Notes under the pieces: generated by a model
Told to the model about the DNA's origin: nothing
What the model saw: the letters and a program-made list of their open reading frames with translations, nothing else
Databases searched by the model: none
In this document: in pieces, positions 6,884-12,795 of the stretch
Numbering within the stretch: position 1 is the stretch's first letter
Layout of the letters: every line of letters starts with the position of its first letter
Translations under genes and position numbers: made by a program
Source: an uncultured Ignavibacteriota bacterium
Lineage (GTDB): Bacteria > Bacteroidota > Ignavibacteria > UBA10030 > UBA8401
Length of the DNA stretch: 14,314 nt
Assembly (NCBI GenBank): GCA_903907305.1
Contig: CAIVNT010000423.1
Span: forward strand, 1 to 14,314
Reading direction: 5' to 3'

Positions 6884-8032
6884 ATGAAATCCGAACGACT
6901 CGTCTCACTTGATGCTTTCCGCGGATTCACCATCGCCGGAATGATTCTCGTTAACAACCCCGGTTCCTGGAGCAATATTTACCCGCAGCTGGAACACGCC
7001 TCGTGGAACGGATGGACATTCACCGATTTTATCTTCCCGTTCTTTCTTTGGATCGTCGGTGTCTCCATGACATTCTCCTTTGCGGTGCGAAAATCGAAAG
7101 GAGACAACAATACAAAATTACTCTTGGGCGTTCTTCGCCGTTCGGCCATCATGTTCGGACTCGGATTATTTCTTGCAGGATTTCCGTTCGGCCTGCTGTG
7201 GGGACATCACTTTGAATGGGGAACGATCCGCATTCCCGGCGTGCTGCAGAGGATTGCGGTCTGTTATCTGATCTCCTCCGTTATCTACCTTAATACATCC
7301 ATGCGCGGCGTGATCGCTGCGATCGGTGTATTGTTCGTTACATACTGGCTCTTCATGTTCTATTATCCGGTACCGGAGTTCGGTGCGGGATTGTTCGAGA
7401 AAGGGAGAAATTTTGCGGCGTATATCGACTCCATATTCCTGACGGGACATATGTGGGGCGCAACGAAGACGTGGGATCCGGAAGGATTGTTCAGTACGCT
7501 TCCTGCGATTGCATCGTCGCTGATCGGTGCCATTACGGGCGATTATCTGCGCCAATCACCTCATGACAAGACCGAAAAATCGGTTTGGATGTTCGTCTTC
7601 GGTTCCGGCCTGCTGCTGCTCGGCGCGATCCTGGATATGTGGATGCCGATCAACAAGAGTCTCTGGACCGTTTCGTATACGATCTTCATGGCCGGCTGGG
7701 CGCTCTGCATCTTCGGTATCTTCTATTTCCTGATCGATGCAAAAGGGATCAAGAAATGGGCACATCCATTTGTTGTCTACGGCATGAATGCGATCTTCGT
7801 GTTCGTTCTTTCCGGCGTGGCCGGACGCGCGATGGGATTGTGGAAATTCAACGTGATGCTGAGCGACGGAACATTCAAGGATGTGGCGATAAAAACGATC
7901 CTGACTCAAAATTTGTTCGAGCCGTTCTTCTCACCGCTCAACGCATCGTTGATGCACGCCATCGTTTGGATAAGCGTGATGTATCTTGTCGTGTGGGTGA
8001 TGTATACAAGGAAATGGTTTGTCAAGATCTGA
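6884..8032 (+). CDS. HGSNAT-like (DUF5009-type) integral membrane acyltransferase
   Basis: A 382-residue polytopic protein with about 10-11 predicted TM helices, related to human heparan-alpha-glucosaminide N-acetyltransferase and the bacterial NagX/DUF5009 group. These enzymes move an acetyl group from cytoplasmic acetyl-CoA across the membrane onto a sugar amine. The N-terminal signature RLVSLDAFRGFTIAGMILVN is followed by EHASWNGWTFTDFIFPFFLW. H38 in this segment lines up with the His proposed as the acetyl carrier in HGSNAT; that alignment is from memory. A loop GTIRIPGVLQRIA (about 110-122) is also typical. AAAGG at 6874-6878 is a fair Shine-Dalgarno, five bases before ATG 6884. The 12-bp gap to the amylase gene indicates an operon, so the acceptor may be a saccharide handled in the periplasm, but no amino-sugar gene is nearby. 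An unrelated O-acyltransferase role is possible. Confidence 0.88.
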   Translation: MKSERLVSLDAFRGFTIAGMILVNNPGSWSNIYPQLEHASWNGWTFTDFIFPFFLWIVGVSMTFSFAVRKSKGDNNTKLLLGVLRRSAIMFGLGLFLAGFPFGLLWGHHFEWGTIRIPGVLQRIAVCYLISSVIYLNTSMRGVIAAIGVLFVTYWLFMFYYPVPEFGAGLFEKGRNFAAYIDSIFLTGHMWGATKTWDPEGLFSTLPAIASSLIGAITGDYLRQSPHDKTEKSVWMFVFGSGLLLLGAILDMWMPINKSLWTVSYTIFMAGWALCIFGIFYFLIDAKGIKKWAHPFVVYGMNAIFVFVLSGVAGRAMGLWKFNVMLSDGTFKDVAIKTILTQNLFEPFFSPLNASLMHAIVWISVMYLVVWVMYTRKWFVKI

Positions 8033-8046
8033 GAGAAGCTCTCAGA
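8028..8046 (+). other. Hairpin overlapping the acyltransferase stop codon
   Basis: TCTGAGAG (8028-8035) and CTCTCAGA (8039-8046) form a perfect 8-bp stem with a three-base loop, and the TGA stop (8030-8032) lies in the left arm. No T-run follows directly, so it is not a standard terminator. It could protect the mRNA 3' end or be incidental. Confidence 0.4.
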
Positions 8047-8110
8047 CGGCAGATTGTTAGATTTCAGACAAAAGCGATTTTTCGGTTTTGAAAAAACAGT
8101 ATCCGCGAGA

Positions 8111-8133
8111 TAGGGGCGAACGCCCGTCCGCCC
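8111..8133 (+). repeat. TAGG-hairpin palindrome, diverged solo copy
   Basis: TAGG, then GG, CGAAC, GCCC, GTCCG, CCC: the same order of parts as the copies at 405-430 and 1042-1067. The 8-bp stem GGGCGAAC/GTCCGCCC has one A-C mismatch. It lies in the 219-bp gap between the acyltransferase and DUF3267 genes with no DUF559 gene beside it. Confidence 0.6.
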
Positions 8134-8213
8134 AAAGAAGCCAAAATAAACGGAAGGCATGAAAATAAAAAAAAGACGATATTTTGAACGTTCTTTAGAA
8201 TTAAAAAGCATTA

Positions 8214-8240
8214 TTCGCGAAGTTCGCTAAGAACGCCAAA
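8214..8240 (+). repeat. Three 9-bp units in the leader of the DUF3267 gene
   Basis: TTCGCGAAG, TTCGCTAAG and AACGCCAAA lie in direct succession, sharing the frame NNCGCNAAR, and end 11 bases before the start codon. Units of this kind (CGCNAAG runs) look like a dispersed intergenic repeat and not a regulatory site I can name. Confidence 0.4.
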
Positions 8241-8251
8241 ACCGTGCTGAA

Positions 8252-8809
8252 ATGAAAAAAACAGATTATTCCGTTCCTATGCTCAAAGCGCAAACGGCAT
8301 CGCTTCCGTTCGCTGTTATTGCTGTCGCTGAGGTTGTAATCTTTGCGGCGGTTCGGGGAGGAGCACCGATCAAAGCAGCGGGGGACATTCTTCTGCCGTG
8401 GTATTTCCTTCCGATCTTTGCCGTCGGTATTATCGTGCACGAATTGATCCATGCATTCTCGTGGATGTTCGCCGGAAAACTTTCCTTTTCACAAATGAAG
8501 TTCGGATTCCAATTGAAGACACTCACGCCGTATGCACACTGCACTGTCCCCATCAAAAAGAGTGCGTACGTTTTCGGGACGGTGATGCCCGCCGTTCTTC
8601 TTGGATTTCTTCCGTTTGCGTTCTCGCTGTATGCAGGCAACGGCTGGATCCTGATCATTGCCGTTCTTTTTACTTTTGCAGCCGCTGGTGATTTTTTGAT
8701 CATCTGGCTGATCCGTTCCGTTGCATGGAATGCGTTAGTGGAAGATCATACTGAGAATGCCGGATGTTTTGTCTATGAAAGAACTGTTGAGAACGGAGAG
8801 AACAAATGA
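8252..8809 (+). CDS. DUF3267 putative membrane zincin (zinc metallopeptidase)
   Basis: A 185-residue membrane protein with about four hydrophobic segments (near 17-34, 47-72, 104-128 and 130-154). The HEXXH zinc motif HELIH (H63, E64, H67) is inside the second segment, and D147 in AAAGDFLI is placed to be a third metal ligand, as in DUF3267, a family grouped with putative zincin peptidases. An intramembrane or membrane-surface protease is implied; the substrate is unknown. ATG 8252 has no Shine-Dalgarno; ATG 8279 (Met10) is an alternative start that keeps all helices. The 219-bp gap upstream holds repeats and makes this the likely first gene of a two-gene unit: its TGA overlaps the ATG of the secreted nuclease gene by four bases. 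The hydrophilic C-terminal tail (about 160-185) has no motif I recognise. Confidence 0.85.
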   Translation: MKKTDYSVPMLKAQTASLPFAVIAVAEVVIFAAVRGGAPIKAAGDILLPWYFLPIFAVGIIVHELIHAFSWMFAGKLSFSQMKFGFQLKTLTPYAHCTVPIKKSAYVFGTVMPAVLLGFLPFAFSLYAGNGWILIIAVLFTFAAAGDFLIIWLIRSVAWNALVEDHTENAGCFVYERTVENGENK

Positions 8810-9624
8810 GCATGGTCCGCGCAGCATTGTTCGCAGCAATTTGCTGGTGCAGTTACTCGATATCAATCTTCGCGCAGAACGATTCGCTGTTCCTTGCCGA
8901 GCATCTTGCAATGGGGAATCCCAATCACGCATCAGCGAATCTCAATACTCCGCAGAATTATCTGCTGGTGAAACGGCAGTATGTCCATTCCTACAATCGA
9001 TTGTTAGGGATCCCCAATTGGGTAGCGTGGCATACCGATTCATCATGGCTTGGAGCGCTGCAGAGAAGCAACGATTTTCGCGCGGATTCTACATTGCCGG
9101 AACATTGGTATCACGTGAATGAAAAAAGTTACCGGAAGAGCGGATACGACCGCGGACATATGTGTCCTTCGGGGGACCGGACGGCCGGCGCAGAGGATAA
9201 TTCCGCAACCTTTTACATGACGAACATGATCCCGCAGGCAGGGAACAATAATCAGGGACCGTGGGCTGCGCTGGAAATATATTGCCGTGACCTGGTGAAA
9301 GCCGGAAAGGAAATCTATATATATTGCGGCGGTGCCGGTGTGCAGGGATTCATCGACAGCGGAAGAGTGCAGGTTCCAATGCTCACATGGAAAGCGGTGC
9401 TCGTGCTCGATGCCGGAACGAACGATCTGTACCGAGTGACAACATCAACACGCACTATCGCTGTGGTGATGCCGAATGACAATGAGAAGATACACAAGAG
9501 CGATGACTGGAGAACATTCCGCGTGAGTGTCGATTCGGTGGAATCATTGACAGGCTATGATCTGTTCAACAAACTTCCAGTGAAGATCCAAACCGCGATA
9601 GAACAGAGAGTGGACAGCGAATAA
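8806..9624 (+). CDS. Secreted DNA/RNA non-specific endonuclease (NUC1/NucA family)
   Basis: A 272-residue beta-beta-alpha-metal nuclease that cleaves DNA and RNA without sequence preference. The signature DRGHMCPSGDR places the general base at H118 (D115-R116-G117-H118). The segment NNNQGPWAALE places the metal-binding Asn at N149, equivalent to the NQGxWxxLE of the Serratia enzyme. A signal peptide of about 23 residues ends IFA with Gln24 next, so the enzyme acts outside the cytoplasm, where it could scavenge nucleic acid or degrade extracellular DNA. No immunity protein is apparent, which is consistent with export. ATG 8806 overlaps the preceding stop (ATGA), with GGAG at 8795-8798 seven bases upstream; translational coupling with the DUF3267 gene is likely. 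A second ATG two codons later is less well spaced. It ends at a strong terminator. Confidence 0.94.
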   Translation: MSMVRAALFAAICWCSYSISIFAQNDSLFLAEHLAMGNPNHASANLNTPQNYLLVKRQYVHSYNRLLGIPNWVAWHTDSSWLGALQRSNDFRADSTLPEHWYHVNEKSYRKSGYDRGHMCPSGDRTAGAEDNSATFYMTNMIPQAGNNNQGPWAALEIYCRDLVKAGKEIYIYCGGAGVQGFIDSGRVQVPMLTWKAVLVLDAGTNDLYRVTTSTRTIAVVMPNDNEKIHKSDDWRTFRVSVDSVESLTGYDLFNKLPVKIQTAIEQRVDSE

Positions 9625-9644
9625 TAGCGCTCATCACCAAAAGA

Positions 9645-9675
9645 AAACCCCGATGAATGTTCTTCATCGGGGTTT
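9645..9675. terminator. Bidirectional intrinsic terminator between convergent genes
   Basis: AAACCCCGATGAA (9645-9657) and TTCATCGGGGTTT (9663-9675) form a perfect 13-bp stem with loop TGTTC. The A-rich flank on the left and the T-rich flank (TTTGTTGTTTT) on the right give a U-tract for either strand. It serves the nuclease gene from the left and the propeller gene from the right. Confidence 0.92.
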
Positions 9676-9702
9676 GTTGTTTTGTGACAAAAATAATTCT
9701 TC

Positions 9703-10983
9703 TTATTGCCCTTCTTTCGAATTCAGTTTCAATTTCAGGATGTATGTCGGCTGCATCTTGTCCTGCGGGAAGATGTTCCCCTGCGCATCGAAATTCTGCA
9801 GTTGACTGTTGGCGACGAAGAAGAACTCATCATCCACGATCACGCCGCTGGTCGGAACATTATATAGCGGATTCTGCGATTCGAGCACTGTGGACTTTGC
9901 GACCGCATCCATCGTTTTATTTAGTTCAAAAAGCATAATGCGGGACTGTGGTCCGGCACCATTCTGTACCGCCACGAGAGAATTCTCATATGCGTAGAGT
10001 CCGTCTACACCGGTCAGCGTGGTGTTCGGCTTGCACTGCAGCATTACCATCTGCGTATCCGTAAGCGCAACCCTGCTGATTCCTGCCCAATGGGCAACAA
10101 AAAGATACTTCTGGTCCTGCGACACCGTGATGCCGTTCGGATAGAACATCCAGTCCCAATGATAGAACAGCGTGAACGTGCCGGTCTCTTTGTCGATCCG
10201 ATAGATACTCTCGTTCTCACTGTCCGTCAGGTAGACGGAGCCATTGATAATTACAAGATCGTTGAAGACATGCTTCAGCGTATCGTTGAGCGTATATTTT
10301 TTCAAAAGTTTTTTCGTCTCAAGATCGTACTGGAACACTGCCGCCTTCCCAAAATCCGTCGGGTTCATCATCTTCGGTTTCGGAGAATTCAGAACGCCCA
10401 TCACCCAGAGTTGATTCCGGGCAGCATCCACCTTCATTCCGAGCGTGCTGTAGAGTCCGTCCTGTGCTTCGCCGGTGAAATCGAATGCCGTTCCGTCCAT
10501 ATTGATGCCGACGATCTTCCGTTTATAGACGCTGCTCACATAATACTTCTGCTGACGCGGATCGTAGGTGATCCCTTCGGGAACGAGATCTTTTTCCTTC
10601 AGCGAGAATGCATAATTACTGGCGGTCAGTTTTGAATTCAGTTTTGATTTTGTGACGAGCTGTTTGAACTTTCCCTGCTTCCAGAGCGGAGCAAATGTGG
10701 TGTCGGTATCAAGATTGAAATCGAATCCGATATCCGCAACACTCTGCAGAAGATTCGATGCGCGGATCTGGCGTCCGACCACCACGCAGGCGCGAGCATA
10801 GTTCACGGTGAATTCCAGGTTGAACGGAGCGAGCGTATAGGCCTGTTCCGCAAGATAGAAATATGCCGCAGTATCCTTTTCCTGCAGACGCTGTTTGGAA
10901 AGAAGGAACGCTTCGAACGGATTCTGTGCAAACAGAGCACCGCTGACGAGAAAGAATGCCGCAATAATGTTCAATAGCTTCAT
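9703..10983 (-). CDS. Secreted SMP-30/gluconolactonase-like beta-propeller with helical-repeat N-terminus
   Basis: A 426-residue protein. A signal peptide at residues 1-19 ends LFA, with Gln20 next. Residues about 25-110 are helical and look like two or three TPR-type units (AYFYLAEQAYTLAPFNLEF). From about 130 a six-bladed propeller of the SMP-30/NHL kind follows. The metal ligands of SMP-30 lactonases appear to be kept: E136 in PEGITYD, N241 in FNDLV, N283 in PNGIT and D327 in VDGLY. A metal-dependent lactonase or related hydrolase is therefore possible; a purely binding or surface propeller is the alternative, since similar modules occur without activity. ATG 10983 is 12 bp after the stop of the lipoprotein gene upstream, so the two are probably co-transcribed. 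No clear Shine-Dalgarno. Confidence 0.85.
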   Translation of the reverse strand: MKLLNIIAAFFLVSGALFAQNPFEAFLLSKQRLQEKDTAAYFYLAEQAYTLAPFNLEFTVNYARACVVVGRQIRASNLLQSVADIGFDFNLDTDTTFAPLWKQGKFKQLVTKSKLNSKLTASNYAFSLKEKDLVPEGITYDPRQQKYYVSSVYKRKIVGINMDGTAFDFTGEAQDGLYSTLGMKVDAARNQLWVMGVLNSPKPKMMNPTDFGKAAVFQYDLETKKLLKKYTLNDTLKHVFNDLVIINGSVYLTDSENESIYRIDKETGTFTLFYHWDWMFYPNGITVSQDQKYLFVAHWAGISRVALTDTQMVMLQCKPNTTLTGVDGLYAYENSLVAVQNGAGPQSRIMLFELNKTMDAVAKSTVLESQNPLYNVPTSGVIVDDEFFFVANSQLQNFDAQGNIFPQDKMQPTYILKLKLNSKEGQ

Positions 10984-10995
10984 AGAAATATCCGA

Positions 10996-12741
10996 TCAAT
11001 AACTTGTAGTGAATGTGAATATATATGGCGTCGTCATCAGATCGCCGTAGAGGGACGAGAGTGAATTGGAGACGGTAACGGTATATTTCGTATTTGCCTG
11101 CAGTTGTGTACCGGGAGTGAACATGAATGCGGGACTGGTCATGCCGGGATACATGGTGAACGTTCCGGATACACTGGGCGAAATAGAGAAGGCGTTCTTC
11201 ACCGTCGTTGAATCTATCGGAAGATTGGTGTTGATCGAGATCGACGTTAGTCGGTTCACGCCGGTTGCTCCGTCGTAAGGATATGCAGAGACCGACTGGA
11301 ACGGGGTAATGGAAAAGAAACTGATCTGCGGTTCGCTGAATGATCCTCCTCGCAACGCTTTCAGGCTCGTATCCATGATTACTGTATAGAGTGTTCCCGG
11401 TTTCCAAAGGGTCTTCGGTATGAAGACCAGTTTGCTCGTTGATGAGTACATCGGCTGGAATGAATATTCCGTCTGCGGTGAAATGCGGATCCCTCGTCTC
11501 ACCGTAGACGTGTCAATATCGTATGAGAAGATCATTGTTATCTGTGCATTCGGTGCGGCGGGATATCCGCCGATATCGATATATCCTGACAGCGCAGGCG
11601 AGGTGTATGCATAGGTCGCCGGAAGCGGAAGCCGTTCTCCCCGCTGTGTCCGCAGAGAAGTGGAAAAGCCAAATTGATACTGTGTGCCGAGCAGCAGCGG
11701 AGCATTCGGAGTGAACCGGAGAATGTGGAACCGGTTACTCATGTACTGCTCCTGCGGATAGGAAATGATCCCGGTGGTGGCGGGAGTTACAGTGAACGCC
11801 GATCGGACGAATGCGGTATCGAGCCGGGCGTTGAAATGGAATTCAAGATACGACAATTCCGAACCAATGGATGATGTGGATACATTTGTCATTGCAAACT
11901 GTTCCGTGGTAAAGGAATAATGGTGTGCAGTGCCGAGCCGGTGTCCATATGAATCATTTGCGGAGGAATCGACAGCAACCACATACTGCATACCGAACCG
12001 CAGAGATTCAGCGGAATTAAAAATGAGAATGCTCGAATCCAAATCGAATACAAATTTCCACTTTCCATTGACGGCGGGAAGGATGGTGACTGCCCGCGCG
12101 AACGAAGTATCAACGAAGGAATTCATCCTCAGCACGAAACGCTCCGTTGGAGCGAATGAACCTGTGTTTGCGACCGGTATGCGGCTTCCCTCCGGAGAAA
12201 AACTGATCACGCGGAACGACGGTTCCGGAATGTAGGAGAACGAATACGAGCGGGATAAATGATACCCGTGGATATCAGCAATAGCTGAATCGATCAGTAC
12301 GGTGTACCGTTTTCCGACCGTATAGTTTAGAGGATAACTGTTGTTGTATCCGTCGCCGTTGATCCGCAGTAGCACAATGTTCGTATACTTTGACTGATTT
12401 TGTGTTGAGGTCCAGATGGATGTGGTATAGACCACCCCTTCGGACGAGCGTACCGTTACCGAAGACGACCCGATCGAAGCGAGATCGATTAACTTGTTGA
12501 ACTGGATCATCAGATGCGGCTTTGGATAGTATCCGTTGTAATATGTGTTGGACCGGTCATACATTCCTTCGTACGGACCGGAACCGTTTGCTCCCGGAGT
12601 GGTTGCGATCACTTTCGGCTGAACATTCGGATTAGTGAGCGAATCCCCGGTGACGATGATCGCTGCCGGATCGTTCGGCTGCTGCTTGCAGGAAGCGAAA
12701 AAGAGCAAAAGCACAGTTATGGCAGTAAGAGAATATTTCAT
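10996..12741 (-). CDS. Lipoprotein with tandem Ig-like (Big_5-type) domains
   Basis: A 581-residue predicted lipoprotein. Its signal peptide ends in the lipobox FASC with Cys18, followed by a Pro/Asn-rich linker. The rest appears to be about five Ig-like domains of the Big_5 pattern: a turn such as PYDGATGVN, a strand like SISINTNLPIDSTTVKNAF, then a hydrophobic segment F-TPG-L-NTKYTVTVSNSL, closing with FTFTTS. The last two repeats are clearest; the first is Tyr/Asn-rich and diverged. Such proteins are cell-surface or periplasmic binding/adhesion modules; no catalytic motif is seen. ATG 12741 is chosen because it opens the signal peptide; TTG 12759 would add six residues. It lies 54 bp downstream of the AspT-like transporter gene and 12 bp upstream of the propeller gene, all on the minus strand, which suggests one transcript. 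Confidence 0.85.
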   Translation of the reverse strand: MKYSLTAITVLLLFFASCKQQPNDPAAIIVTGDSLTNPNVQPKVIATTPGANGSGPYEGMYDRSNTYYNGYYPKPHLMIQFNKLIDLASIGSSSVTVRSSEGVVYTTSIWTSTQNQSKYTNIVLLRINGDGYNNSYPLNYTVGKRYTVLIDSAIADIHGYHLSRSYSFSYIPEPSFRVISFSPEGSRIPVANTGSFAPTERFVLRMNSFVDTSFARAVTILPAVNGKWKFVFDLDSSILIFNSAESLRFGMQYVVAVDSSANDSYGHRLGTAHHYSFTTEQFAMTNVSTSSIGSELSYLEFHFNARLDTAFVRSAFTVTPATTGIISYPQEQYMSNRFHILRFTPNAPLLLGTQYQFGFSTSLRTQRGERLPLPATYAYTSPALSGYIDIGGYPAAPNAQITMIFSYDIDTSTVRRGIRISPQTEYSFQPMYSSTSKLVFIPKTLWKPGTLYTVIMDTSLKALRGGSFSEPQISFFSITPFQSVSAYPYDGATGVNRLTSISINTNLPIDSTTVKNAFSISPSVSGTFTMYPGMTSPAFMFTPGTQLQANTKYTVTVSNSLSSLYGDLMTTPYIFTFTTSY

Positions 12742-12795
12742 TGCGGTAATCGAAGTCAAGAATACGTAGTGCTGAAAATAATCCGATCAATGCTT

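Noticed and set aside
8060..8100. T-rich and A-rich stretch after the acyltransferase as a terminator
   Set aside because: The A and T runs do not form a GC-containing stem followed by a U-tract; only a weak A/T pairing is possible.
10709..11407. 232-codon open frame on the minus strand across the propeller/lipoprotein junction
   Set aside because: It overlaps two well-supported genes in another frame, and its Arg/Tyr/Cys-rich translation resembles no family.
10990..12791. Shared 11-mer ATCCGATCAAT upstream of both the propeller and lipoprotein genes (10990-11000 and 12781-12791)
   Set aside because: Shared 11-mers are expected by chance in a 14-kb window, and the distances to the two start codons differ (6 versus about 39 bases).
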